Below are positions 1-8,321 of a DNA stretch of 10,895 nucleotides, piece by piece; positions within the stretch are counted from its first letter, which is position 1, and each line of letters begins with the position of its first letter. The notes below the pieces were generated by a model. That model was not told where the DNA came from, did not search any database, and saw nothing but the letters and a program-made list of their open reading frames with translations. Source of the stretch: Prosthecobacter sp. (lineage in GTDB: Bacteria > Verrucomicrobiota > Verrucomicrobiia > Verrucomicrobiales > Verrucomicrobiaceae); the NCBI GenBank assembly GCA_025869455.1, contig JAOZVT010000493.1, forward strand, positions 1-10,895, written 5' to 3'. Made by a program: the position numbers and the translations under genes.

Positions 1-1331
1 CATCAAAAAAAGCCATTGCTGAAGCGATCAACCATATTCCCCAGCATGCGGCCACATTAGCCCGCTTGAAGGCGGAGTTGGATGGCATTGAAAAAGCGAC
101 TGCCCCGACACGCGTGGAAGATTCTACGGCTGCGACCAAGTTGGAAGAACACAAGAAGACTCTAGCGGCTCGCGAAGCTGAAGTTGCTGCCTTGGCGAAA
201 GTCCGTGATGACGGCATTGCTGCCTCCAAGAAATCTGCGGAAGACATTCAGAAAGCCATTGATCCACTGGTTCAAAAGCTAGCTGAAGTGGCTGCTAAAC
301 TGAAGGGGCCAGAAGATCAGGTGAAAGGAAAACAAGCCGACGTAGCGAAGTTTGAAGGCAGCTTGGCGGCAGCTAAAAAATCAGCAGCGGAACTGACGGC
401 GGCTCTGCCTGCAAAGGAGAAGGCAGTTAAAGATGCCGAAGCTCCTCAGCCAAAATTGGCTGAAGATGTGAAAACGGCGGATAAGTCCTTGGCTGACGTT
501 CGCCAAGCCACGGCCGCAGCGGGGCGTGCCATTCAGGCTGCAAGACAAGAAGTCGCTCTGGCAGAAAAAGCCATTGCTGAGGCCAAGGCAAAAAATGAGA
601 ATACGCAGCCACTTGAACAGACTCTGATGGCAGCCCAGGCCAAGCAGGTGACGGCTGAAAAACAGGCCACGGATTCTACCATGAAGCTGGCGGATGTTCA
701 GGGTGAGTTCGATGCTCGTATCGGTGCCCGCGAAGCGGCGGAAAAGGCATTGGCCACGGCTCGCCAGGACTTGGCTAAAACCAAGGCTGATCTTCAACAG
801 ACTCAGGCCAATATGGCTCAGGCTGAAAAACAAGTGGCCCAGGCCAAGGCTGAATTGGCCGCTGCCGACAAAGCTGCTACGCCACATCGCGGTCAGCATG
901 AAAGCATTGCCAAGGAGATCACTGCCCAGAAAAATGCGCTGGCTGCAAAACAGGCCATTCCCGAAGCTTTGCAGAAGGAATTCGCTGTTAAAGCGCAACC
1001 TCTGAACGAGGCCATTGCCCAACTCAAGGCGGCTCAACCTCCTTTGGAGAAGACCTTTGCTGAAGCACGAGCCAAACTGGAATCCGAGATCAAAGTACTG
1101 GAAGCAAAGAAGGCCGAAGTCACTCAATCCACCCTGGCTCTGGAAGCTGCGAAGAAGAAAAAAACGGATTCGGAGGCCGCTATCGCTGCCGCTGAGAAAG
1201 ACAATCCTCAGCGCGATAAAAACCTCGCAGAGATAAATGCCGAGCTCGCCAAAATGCAGCCTCAACTCGAACCACTGCGCACCAAGGTGAAACAGATGGA
1301 AGAACAGTATTTCACCATGCTGCCGAAGTGA
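1..1331 (+). CDS. C-terminal part of a large Ala/Lys/Glu-rich coiled-coil protein (5' end outside window)
   Basis: The frame is open from the first complete codon (base 3) to TGA at 1329-1331, giving 442 residues with no start needed inside the window, so this is the 3' end of a longer gene. Almost the whole stretch is heptad-like helix rich in Ala, Lys, Glu and Gln, with repeated blocks such as AEKQ and AQAKAEL, and a short non-coiled end (QYFTMLPK). No enzyme motif is visible. It lies 197 bp upstream of a PVC-type dehydrogenase gene on the same strand. In PVC bacteria such neighbours are often exported proteins with an N-terminal cytochrome-like domain and WD40 repeats followed by coiled coil; that the missing part is of this kind is inference. 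The coiled coil itself is clear, and a periplasmic or cell-envelope location is only suggested by the context. Confidence 0.8.
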   Translation, partial: SKKAIAEAINHIPQHAATLARLKAELDGIEKATAPTRVEDSTAATKLEEHKKTLAAREAEVAALAKVRDDGIAASKKSAEDIQKAIDPLVQKLAEVAAKLKGPEDQVKGKQADVAKFEGSLAAAKKSAAELTAALPAKEKAVKDAEAPQPKLAEDVKTADKSLADVRQATAAAGRAIQAARQEVALAEKAIAEAKAKNENTQPLEQTLMAAQAKQVTAEKQATDSTMKLADVQGEFDARIGAREAAEKALATARQDLAKTKADLQQTQANMAQAEKQVAQAKAELAAADKAATPHRGQHESIAKEITAQKNALAAKQAIPEALQKEFAVKAQPLNEAIAQLKAAQPPLEKTFAEARAKLESEIKVLEAKKAEVTQSTLALEAAKKKKTDSEAAIAAAEKDNPQRDKNLAEINAELAKMQPQLEPLRTKVKQMEEQYFTMLPK

Positions 1332-1384
1332 GTCTTTTGATTGTTTAGCTGCGAACCTGGCTTTGATGAAGTGCCCCAATTGAC

Positions 1385-1411
1385 GAGTCTTTGTTCGATC
1401 AACGAGGACTC
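1385..1411 (+). other. Hairpin downstream of the coiled-coil gene
   Basis: GAGTC (1385-1389) pairs with GACTC (1407-1411), and the stem continues inward through G-U/A-U pairs to GTT (1393-1395)/AAC (1401-1403) around a 5-nt loop. This makes an 11-bp RNA stem starting 54 bp after the upstream stop codon. There is no T-run after it, so it is not a standard intrinsic terminator. It may protect the 3' end of the upstream message or be a processing site; function unknown. Confidence 0.35.
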
Positions 1412-1470
1412 TCGGAAAGTTTCATCTTTCTTTGTCCGGTTAGGGTCTCTGGTGTGGGATGTTTAAACAG

Positions 1471-1510
1471 CGGCGAAAGGATACGGCCTAGCCTTCGTAT
1501 TCCATCGCCG
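1471..1510 (+). other. Hairpin/dyad in the presumed 5' UTR of the dehydrogenase gene
   Basis: CGGCGA (1471-1476) is a perfect inverted repeat of TCGCCG (1505-1510), and inside it ATACG (1481-1485) pairs with CGTAT (1496-1500), with GG/CC pairs between the two helices. The 40-nt element ends 18 nt before the ATG at 1529. It could be an RNA structure affecting translation of a gene that lacks a Shine-Dalgarno sequence, or an operator. The symmetry is seen directly; a role is inferred. Confidence 0.4.
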
Positions 1511-1528
1511 ACTTTGTTGCCAACCACG

Positions 1529-4500
1529 ATGAAAACCAGCTTATCCATCCTCTTAGCCTTTTTGGCTCTGGCTGCGCCGCTGCGCGCCCAGGTCGAGTTC
1601 CAAAAAGGCGATTCCATTGCCATTCTTGGCAATGTATTGCCAGATCGTTCTCAGCATTTTGGCTGGTTGGAGACGATGATCACCGAGGCAAATGCAGACA
1701 AAGATCTGACTTTCCGAACCCTAGCGTTTTCAGGCGATGAGGTGCAAACCTGGCATCGAGTGGATGAGTTCGGCACACGTGATGAGTGGTTGGCTAAGGT
1801 GAAGGCGGATGTCATCTTTGCCTTTTACGGTAACAACGAGTCTTTCAAAGGCTACGAAGGGCTGGATGAATTCAAAAAGAATCTGGATACCTTTCTGAAG
1901 GAAACGAAGGCGAAGAATTACAGCGGTAAGGCAGCACCACGCATCGTCCTGTTTTCTCCCATCGCCCTGGAAAAGCTAAGCAGCCCAAGCCTGCCTCCAG
2001 TAGATGAGAAAAATACCAATCTACAAAATTACACGGCGGCGATGAATGAGGTGGCTTCGGCAAATGGTGTCACTTTTGTGGACATCTTTGCGCCAAGTCA
2101 AAAAGCCTATGGAAGCGAACCTCTGAGTCTGAATGGTCTTTATCTCACGGAACAAGGCGACAAGGCGGTGGCTGAAGCTGCCTTCAAAGGCTTGACTGGC
2201 CAAGAGGCTCCGCAAGTGAATGAAAAGCTGCGCAAAGCCATCTTGGATAAGAATTGGGAATGGCACCAGCGCTACCGCACGGTGGATGGCTACAATGTCT
2301 ATGGTGGCCGCAGCGGACTGGCATACGCGCCGGGTGTCGGGGCCTTCAAACAAAACGAAAAACACCCTGAAAAACCTTATCAGTCCAACTTCCAGGTCAT
2401 GCAGGAGGAGATGACTCAGCGGGACGTGAAGACGGCCAATCGTGACAAGCGCGTGTGGGCCGTCGCTAAAGGAGGTGATTTGGTGGTGACCGATGACAAT
2501 CTGCCTTCTGTTGAAAAAGTTCCGACGAACATGCCTAACCCTAAAGACGGTAAGGAATTCAACAAGACGCCGATGACTGGCATGAAGTTTACGGAAGATG
2601 GCTTGGTGGCTTTCCCTGATGCGCAAGAAAAGATCAAGGATATTCAGGTTCACAGCGGCATGAAAATCCAACTCTTTGCAGATGAGAAAATGTTTCCAGA
2701 ACTGGTGAATCCCGTCGCTATGCAGTGGGATACCAAAGGTCGCCTTTGGGTGAGCGCGTGGCTGAATTATCCTGAGCGTACCCCGACCAGTAAGAAAGGC
2801 GATAGCCTGCTAATCTTTGAAGACACGGATGGGGATGGTAAAGCAGACAAGATGACCACCTTTGCGGATGACCTGAACTGCCCCACGGGCTTCCAGATTT
2901 ACAAAGATGGTGTCATCGTCATGCAATCTCCCAGCTTGGTTTACATCGCGGATACCGACGGTGATGGCAAAGCCGACAAACGTGAGCGCATCCTCATGGG
3001 ACTTTGTGCCGCAGACAGTCACCACGAAACTTGCTATCTGAGTTATGACAATGGCGGTGCCATTTACCCTAGCGATGGCGTTTTCCATCGTACGCAGGTG
3101 GAGACCATCTATGGCCCCGTGCGCAATACCAATGGAGCCATCTATCGCTATGATCTGAATCGCAATGAACTGGAGCGCTTCACCACGAATGCGACGGTGA
3201 ATCCACATGGCAAGATCTGGGATCGCTGGGGCAACTCTTACTTCACCGATGCCACGGGCAACGTGAATACCTTCGCAGAAGCCTCCTCCTGCTACTTGCC
3301 ACACGAAGGTGGAGGCAGTGCCAAAATGAATCCCTTTTGGGATCGTCCGGCACGCCCAAGTCCTGGCAATGGCATCATCAGCAGCCGCCATTTTCCTGAG
3401 GAGTTTCAAAACAATTTCCTGAACTGCAACGTGATTGGCTTTCAAGGTATCTGGCGTGTGAAGTTGAGTCAGGAAGGCTCCGGCATGAGGGGCGAAACTG
3501 TGGAAGATTTGGTGAAGGCAGATCCTGCCGTGTATCCGACTTTCCGGCCTGCTTGCGTGAGCGTGGGGCCTGATGGGGCCTTGTATTTTTGCGATTGGTC
3601 GAATGCCATCATTGGGCACATGCAGCATCACTTGCGTGATCCAAATCGTGATCATGGTCATGGCCGTATTTACAAGATGACTTATGAAGGGCGTCCGCTG
3701 TTGAAGCCGAAGAAGATTGATGGCGAACCCATCGCCAACCTGCTGGAGTTGCTGAAGGAATGGGAAGACGGCACGCGTCAGTTGGCCAAGGTGGAATTGG
3801 CCAAACACGATCATCAGGAAGTGGCGGCGGCTGCTTCTAAATGGGCTGCATCTTTGGATAAATCAGACCCTGAATATGAGCACCATCGCCTGGAGGCTCT
3901 CTGGACCCATCAATGGGTGGATGTGGTGGACGTGGACCTGCTGAAGCAAGTGCTGAGTTCTCCTGATCCGCGTGCGCGTGCTGCTGCCACTCGTGTGCTT
4001 TGCTATTGGAAAGACCGCGTGCCGGGTGCCTTGGATCTGTTGAAAGCTTCTGTGAATGATGCCGACCCACGTGTGCGCATGCATGGCGTGCGAGCTCTCA
4101 GTTTTTATCAGCCAACTCCCGATGCGGAGAAGGCTTTAGAGATTGCCTATGACGTGTTGAAATATCCGACTGACTACTACATTGATCATGTCTTCAGCGA
4201 ATGCAGCAAGGGCCTACAAAGTGTCTTGAAGACCAAGATGTTGCCGAAGGATCCGACAGCCCTAGCGGAGTTCATCTCCAAGACGAGCGATGCAGATCTA
4301 AAAGGCCTGCCCAGCGTGGAGCCTGTCTTGATTGAAAAACTTACGCGGCCCAAAATCACCGCAGACGTTCGTTCCAGTGCTCTCACGGAGTTGGCAACGA
4401 TCACCGGGCTTGATGTCCCGATTGTGGTGGTGGACGTGCTCAAGCGAATTGACGCGGCAGGAGGTCGTCTCAATTCTTCCGCTGAAGACGTCGGCAAGCT

Positions 4501-5485
4501 ATTGCTGACTCAAAGCAAAGGGGTGTTGACCCGTCATCGTATCCCCATGGCAGACTTGGCAAAAACCGCCACACAGGCTCCGGTTAGTCGTGTGGCCTAT
4601 GCGGCTCTTGTTTTAGCGGATCAAGGACCAGAAGAAGTCTGGAAGAATTCAGATGCGAAAGCACGACGTTATTTGGTGGAGTCCATCAGTCTTATTCCTG
4701 CCAGTGACACCGCTTTGCGCGTGAAGTTTCAGCCTTTGCTGAGTGCGCTGCTCGCTGAGGGAAAGACTGATGGAGCGACTCTGCGTGCGGTGCTAACAGC
4801 GCTGCCACTTTTAGGCGCTGAAAACGCCAGTGCCAATTTCGATGTCACCGCAGACAGCCTCATTGCAGGCAAGGAGCGTACTGCGGCAGCACGTGCCCTG
4901 ATCAAGTTTCCCAAGACGAATTGGGATGCGGCTAAGGCTAAGCCGATCACGGACAGTGTGCTGGCTTATGCAAAGACGGTTCCCGCAGGGGATCGTTCCA
5001 AGCAAGAGTATGTGGAGATCATCACAGCGGCTAAAGAAATGGCCGCCCTTCAGGGAACTGCTACTGAGGCTATCTTAAAAGAGCTGAGTGCTGTTAGCGT
5101 GGATGTATTCATCGTTCACACCGTGCATGAGCAGCTGCGTTTTGATACCACCAAGCTGACGGTGAAGGCGGGCAAGTCCTTTGAAGTTATCTTTGAAAAT
5201 GATGATGTGATGCCACACAATTTCGTCATTGTGCCTCCTGGTAAACACATGGAGATCGGCACGGCTGCCATGACCATGACGCCTGACAAACTGGATAAAA
5301 AAGGACGTGCCTACATGCCGCCGGCCTTTGAAAAAGAAATCATTGCCGCCACCAAACTCATGGAGCCAGGTCAGAAAGAGCATCTCAAAGTTAAGGCGCC
5401 TAGCGCGCCCGGTGACTATGAATTTGTCTGCACCTTTCCAGGTCATGCCTTCATCATGTGGGGAACATTGACCGTGACGAAATGA
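1529..5485 (+). CDS. Exported SGNH-like / PVC-type dehydrogenase / HEAT / azurin fusion protein
   Basis: 1318 residues. The ATG at 1529 is chosen because it opens a clean signal peptide (MKTSLSILLAFLALAAPLRA); the frame stays open upstream to 1391 but that stretch is not signal-like. Domain order: SGNH-hydrolase-like domain (about 22-215) with GNNE at 101-104 but catalytic positions apparently lost; linker (215-370); PVC-type membrane-bound-dehydrogenase beta-propeller (about 372-720) with two DTDGDGKAD calcium-loop-like motifs (432-440, 475-483); HEAT-like helices (about 735-1150); azurin/plastocyanin domain (about 1188-1318) with copper ligands His1230, Cys1301, His1306 and Met1310 in azurin spacing (C-x4-H-x3-M). 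No CxxCH heme motif occurs anywhere, although family members commonly end in one. Probable role: periplasmic oxidation of an unknown, perhaps carbohydrate, substrate, with electrons passed to the attached copper domain. No Shine-Dalgarno is seen. Likely in one operon with the ThuA gene 35 bp downstream. Confidence 0.88.
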   Translation: MKTSLSILLAFLALAAPLRAQVEFQKGDSIAILGNVLPDRSQHFGWLETMITEANADKDLTFRTLAFSGDEVQTWHRVDEFGTRDEWLAKVKADVIFAFYGNNESFKGYEGLDEFKKNLDTFLKETKAKNYSGKAAPRIVLFSPIALEKLSSPSLPPVDEKNTNLQNYTAAMNEVASANGVTFVDIFAPSQKAYGSEPLSLNGLYLTEQGDKAVAEAAFKGLTGQEAPQVNEKLRKAILDKNWEWHQRYRTVDGYNVYGGRSGLAYAPGVGAFKQNEKHPEKPYQSNFQVMQEEMTQRDVKTANRDKRVWAVAKGGDLVVTDDNLPSVEKVPTNMPNPKDGKEFNKTPMTGMKFTEDGLVAFPDAQEKIKDIQVHSGMKIQLFADEKMFPELVNPVAMQWDTKGRLWVSAWLNYPERTPTSKKGDSLLIFEDTDGDGKADKMTTFADDLNCPTGFQIYKDGVIVMQSPSLVYIADTDGDGKADKRERILMGLCAADSHHETCYLSYDNGGAIYPSDGVFHRTQVETIYGPVRNTNGAIYRYDLNRNELERFTTNATVNPHGKIWDRWGNSYFTDATGNVNTFAEASSCYLPHEGGGSAKMNPFWDRPARPSPGNGIISSRHFPEEFQNNFLNCNVIGFQGIWRVKLSQEGSGMRGETVEDLVKADPAVYPTFRPACVSVGPDGALYFCDWSNAIIGHMQHHLRDPNRDHGHGRIYKMTYEGRPLLKPKKIDGEPIANLLELLKEWEDGTRQLAKVELAKHDHQEVAAAASKWAASLDKSDPEYEHHRLEALWTHQWVDVVDVDLLKQVLSSPDPRARAAATRVLCYWKDRVPGALDLLKASVNDADPRVRMHGVRALSFYQPTPDAEKALEIAYDVLKYPTDYYIDHVFSECSKGLQSVLKTKMLPKDPTALAEFISKTSDADLKGLPSVEPVLIEKLTRPKITADVRSSALTELATITGLDVPIVVVDVLKRIDAAGGRLNSSAEDVGKLLLTQSKGVLTRHRIPMADLAKTATQAPVSRVAYAALVLADQGPEEVWKNSDAKARRYLVESISLIPASDTALRVKFQPLLSALLAEGKTDGATLRAVLTALPLLGAENASANFDVTADSLIAGKERTAAARALIKFPKTNWDAAKAKPITDSVLAYAKTVPAGDRSKQEYVEIITAAKEMAALQGTATEAILKELSAVSVDVFIVHTVHEQLRFDTTKLTVKAGKSFEVIFENDDVMPHNFVIVPPGKHMEIGTAAMTMTPDKLDKKGRAYMPPAFEKEIIAATKLMEPGQKEHLKVKAPSAPGDYEFVCTFPGHAFIMWGTLTVTK

Positions 5486-5520
5486 ATCCTAACTAATACA
5501 CTGCATTTATTCCCAACCCT

Positions 5521-6525
5521 ATGATCCGCCGTACATTTATTACCCTGCTTGCCGTGCTGCCGCTCGGCTCCTGTTTCGCTGCTGATGATTACCTGAGCTA
5601 TGAGCCGAAAGGCGAGGCTAAGGGTAAGCACGTTGTCTTGCTCTCTGGCGATGAAGAATACCGTAGCGAAGAGTCCATGCCGATGCTGGCAAAATTGTTG
5701 AGTGAGCGTCACGGTTTCAAAACCACGGTTCTCTTTTCAATGGACCCAGATGGAACCATCAATCCGACGAAGGGTGATAGCCTGACGCATCCTGAAGCCC
5801 TGGATAGTGCGGATGCCATCATCATGCTAATCCGCTTCCGCAAATGGAATGAAGAGACGTTGGCTAAGTTTGAAGCGGCCATGAATCGTGGTGTGCCCAT
5901 CGTGGCTCTGCGCACGAGCACACATGCCTTTTCAGGCATTCCTAAAGACAGCAAATATGCCGGCTGGAACTGGAACAATGAAGGTGGTTGGGGTAAAAAA
6001 GTACTTGGGGAAACTTGGGTCAGTCACTGGGGCCATCACAAGTTTGAGGCCACCCAGGCTGTCATTGATGAAGCCAATGCGGGCAATCCTGTGTTGCATG
6101 GCGTTGCCGATGTTTTTGGCACCAGCGATGTCTATGAAGCTTACCCATCTGCCGATGCAAAGATCCTTCTGCGTGGCCGCGTTTTAGCTGGCATGACGCC
6201 AGATTCCGTCGCTTTGGATAAGGTGAAAGTACGTGCGTCAGATAAAAAAGAGCAGCCTGTGAATGACCCGATGATGGCCATCGCTTGGACACGCGAAGTT
6301 AAAAATGACGCAGGTACAGTAAATAAAATTCTGGCGACCACCATGGGTGCAGCAACAGATCTGACCAATGAAGGGCTACGCCGTCTTGTCGTGAATGGTT
6401 TGTATTGGGGCCTGGGCCTCGAAGTTCCAGCTAAGGCCGATGTCACGATTGTAGGTGATTATCAGCCGACCAAGTACGGCTTCAATGAATTCAGAAAAGG
6501 GCTCAAGCTGAACGATCTGAAGTAA
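5521..6525 (+). CDS. Exported ThuA-domain protein
   Basis: 334 residues starting at ATG 5521, which opens a signal peptide (MIRRTFITLLAVLPLGSCFA). Cys18 sits in a lipobox-like LGSC, but cleavage by signal peptidase I after Ala20 is equally possible, so lipoprotein or soluble periplasmic protein cannot be decided. The rest fits the ThuA family (class I glutamine-amidotransferase-like fold): strand plus DEEYRSEE (44-51), the IVALRTSTHAF segment (127-137), and WVSHWGHH (166-173). ThuA proteins are linked to trehalose and other keto-sugar metabolism; in PVC bacteria secreted versions commonly sit beside dehydrogenase/cytochrome proteins. It follows the dehydrogenase gene by 35 bp without a Shine-Dalgarno and is closed by an intrinsic terminator, so it is probably the last gene of that operon. 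The substrate is not identifiable. Confidence 0.88.
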   Translation: MIRRTFITLLAVLPLGSCFAADDYLSYEPKGEAKGKHVVLLSGDEEYRSEESMPMLAKLLSERHGFKTTVLFSMDPDGTINPTKGDSLTHPEALDSADAIIMLIRFRKWNEETLAKFEAAMNRGVPIVALRTSTHAFSGIPKDSKYAGWNWNNEGGWGKKVLGETWVSHWGHHKFEATQAVIDEANAGNPVLHGVADVFGTSDVYEAYPSADAKILLRGRVLAGMTPDSVALDKVKVRASDKKEQPVNDPMMAIAWTREVKNDAGTVNKILATTMGAATDLTNEGLRRLVVNGLYWGLGLEVPAKADVTIVGDYQPTKYGFNEFRKGLKLNDLK

Positions 6526-6543
6526 GACTTACGAGTATCAATG

Positions 6544-6576
6544 AAAAGGGCGACCCTGGTGGGTCGCCCTTTTTTT
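6544..6576 (+). terminator. Intrinsic terminator after the ThuA gene
   Basis: A perfect 9-bp stem, GGGCGACCC (6548-6556) and GGGTCGCCC (6561-6569), with TGGT loop, is followed by seven T (6570-6576); four A before the stem extend the pairing. It lies 18 bp after the ThuA stop and also separates this operon from the convergent methyltransferase gene ending at 6604. The A-run on the other side is only four long, so activity in the minus direction would be weaker. Confidence 0.93.
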
Positions 6577-6603
6577 GTCAGAAGGATCTACTTGGAGGAC
6601 CAC

Positions 6604-7371
6604 TTAAATCCAAGGTTTCCAGCCGACGGCTTCAAACCAAGATTGGGCAAAGAGTGCACCAGGTTTTAAGGACCAGGTGCGCAGACTCTGCGCTTCTTCA
6701 TCGTGTCCCTGACAGGCAAGCTGCTGAGCCAAGGCATCTGCCATGAGGGCGGTGGATGGGTAGATCTCATAGCTGGCCGAAGGGGTCACATGGTGAAAAC
6801 CAGCCGCCCGTAACCAGGTGGGTAGCTTTCGCCCCGCAAAGACATCGCCACCTTGCGCCATCAAGCCTTGCTGATAAGTCGAAAGAGCTTCCGCCACATC
6901 ATCTTCCAAAGGCTCCAGTACACAACCGCCCCAATCGGGACTGCGCAGTGCAATAAAAGCCCCTGGCTTCATCACACGACGAAGCTCCCGCAAAACTGCC
7001 ACGGGCTGGGTTAAGTTCTCAAACAAAGAGTGCGCAAACACACCGTCGAATTCCGCTGAACCAAACGGCAGTTCCGAGACATCGGCCTGGATAAAGGCGG
7101 CATTGAGTTTCCGCTCCGCTGCATTTTCATTGGCCTGCTGGAGCAGACTGCTTTTGACATCGATGCCGATGACGCCGCCGGGCCGCACGCATTCCGCCAG
7201 CCCAAGGCTGATGGAACCTGGGCCGCAGCCACAGTCAAGGATGCGCATGCCAGGCCTTAACAAAGGCAGGGCAAACGCTGCATGAGTGCCAGCGGTGCGC
7301 CGGGACTGGATATCTACGGCCAGGGAGGATTGCCCTGGCGTGTAAAATGGACTAACAGGAAGTGTATTCAC
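6604..7371 (-). CDS. Class I SAM-dependent methyltransferase
   Basis: 255 residues. The SAM-binding fold is clear: motif I ILDCGCGPGS (44-53), acidic Asp71 at the end of strand 2 (GVIGID), ADVSELPF (96-103) as the adenine-contacting region, and FDGVFAHSLFENL (108-120) for strand 4, then LRRVMKPGAFIAL. This is the UbiE/Methyltransf_11 type acting on a small molecule; the substrate cannot be read from the sequence. The start is GTG at 7371-7369, whose last two bases are shared with the TGA stop of the upstream exporter gene (7370-7368). This GTGA overlap implies translational coupling and makes the GTG the natural start even without a Shine-Dalgarno. It is the second gene of a two-gene minus-strand operon. 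It could modify the compound the exporter carries, or confer resistance to it; both are inference. Confidence 0.88.
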   Translation of the reverse strand: MNTLPVSPFYTPGQSSLAVDIQSRRTAGTHAAFALPLLRPGMRILDCGCGPGSISLGLAECVRPGGVIGIDVKSSLLQQANENAAERKLNAAFIQADVSELPFGSAEFDGVFAHSLFENLTQPVAVLRELRRVMKPGAFIALRSPDWGGCVLEPLEDDVAEALSTYQQGLMAQGGDVFAGRKLPTWLRAAGFHHVTPSASYEIYPSTALMADALAQQLACQGHDEEAQSLRTWSLKPGALFAQSWFEAVGWKPWI

Positions 7372-8315
7372 TTGGAGGAAGAACGAGTAATGAGGATCAC
7401 AGAGGAAAGAATAAGCGCGCCTGCGATGAGCACGCTGTGCGGGATGGGTTCATTCAGGAACCACCACCCCAGAAGCACGGCAACAAAAGGGTTCACATAA
7501 GCGTGGGTGGAAACTCGGGAAGGGGTGCTGACTTGGAGTAGCCAGATGTAAGCAGTGTAACCCACCAAGGAACCAATGAGTGTCAGGTAAACAAAGGCCC
7601 AGGCGGATGTGGCGGTGATGTTGGACAAGTTGAGTTGATGATATTCCCCCAAGCATAAGCCTAACAGGAATTGCAATACGCCACCGCATAACATCTGAAT
7701 GCCGACACCCAGCAGTGCCGACTCCGGCTTGCGGGCATAACGTGTGTAGATGGAGCCGACCGCCCAAGAAATGTTCCCAGCCACCAAAACAGTGGCGGCG
7801 ACGGGATCAATCACACGTTGGCCCAAAGGCCCGCGTCCCATGACGATGACAGCCACACCAATCATGCCGATGACTAGCCCTAGAACCACTAGGCGTGTGG
7901 GTCGGCGTCCGCCGGGTCGCAACCACTCAACCAGCATGATCCATAGAGGAACCGAGGCGACAACCAATGCAGTCACACCGCTGGGGACAGTGTGCTGTGC
8001 CCAGACCACGCCACCATTTCCACCCACGAGCAAGAGTCCGCCGGAGAGAGTAGCACTTTTCCAGTGACCTAAGTCGGGCCGCGTAGCACCGCGCATTCGC
8101 ATGACTAGGTACAGGGCTCCACCCGCGATGATGAAACGAGTGCCCGCCATGAGCAGAGGCGGGATGCTATCAATGGCCAAGCGCATCCCCAGATAGGTGG
8201 AGCCCCAGATCAGATACACCGCTGCAAAGGCGGCGATGATTAGACCTGTGGAAGGGCGCGAAGAACCGGACGCACTCAAAGAGCCGGACGATTCAAGGGT
8301 GATACTGCTGCTCAT
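7368..8315 (-). CDS. EamA/DMT-family exporter, YedA-like
   Basis: 315 residues starting at ATG 8315. A Ser-rich cytoplasmic N-terminus (1-20) is followed by about ten hydrophobic helices in two EamA repeats. Segments match the YedA type of drug/metabolite exporter: YLIWGSTYLGMRLAIDSIPP (34-53), MAGTRF (56-61), HTVPSGVTALVVASVPLW (108-125), ISWAVGSIYTRYA (182-194) and AYVNPFVAVLLG (272-283). It sits in the inner membrane and probably exports a small metabolite or drug driven by the proton gradient. Its stop overlaps the start of a methyltransferase gene, so the two act together. Upstream lies a structured leader with a possible attenuator and a dyad ending 6 bp before the ATG. No Shine-Dalgarno is seen. 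Substrate unknown; some DMT proteins export amino acids. Confidence 0.9.
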   Translation of the reverse strand: MSSSITLESSGSLSASGSSRPSTGLIIAAFAAVYLIWGSTYLGMRLAIDSIPPLLMAGTRFIIAGGALYLVMRMRGATRPDLGHWKSATLSGGLLLVGGNGGVVWAQHTVPSGVTALVVASVPLWIMLVEWLRPGGRRPTRLVVLGLVIGMIGVAVIVMGRGPLGQRVIDPVAATVLVAGNISWAVGSIYTRYARKPESALLGVGIQMLCGGVLQFLLGLCLGEYHQLNLSNITATSAWAFVYLTLIGSLVGYTAYIWLLQVSTPSRVSTHAYVNPFVAVLLGWWFLNEPIPHSVLIAGALILSSVILITRSSSK

Positions 8316-8321
8316 AACGGA

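Noticed and set aside
381..1379. Long open frame on the minus strand opposite the coiled-coil gene
   Set aside because: It mirrors the Ala/Lys/Gln-rich codons of the real gene, which leave few stops in the antisense frame; its translation is Leu/Phe/Ser/Gly-rich without recognisable domains.
1391..1528. Extension of the dehydrogenase reading frame upstream to TTG 1391
   Set aside because: The added 46 residues are not signal-like and would bury the clear signal peptide that starts at ATG 1529.
3000..3060. Cys/His-rich segment CAADSHHETC as a heme c site
   Set aside because: The spacing is not CxxCH and it lies within the propeller; no other CxxCH exists in the protein.
2810..3814. 334-codon antisense open frame inside the dehydrogenase propeller region
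   Set aside because: The plus-strand product is clearly a known family; the antisense translation shows no domain or signal.
5468..5499. TTGACC and TATA-like TAATAC before the ThuA gene as a promoter
   Set aside because: The spacer is 20 bp, too long for a normal sigma-70 promoter, and the -35 lies inside the preceding coding sequence. Co-transcription with the dehydrogenase gene explains the layout.
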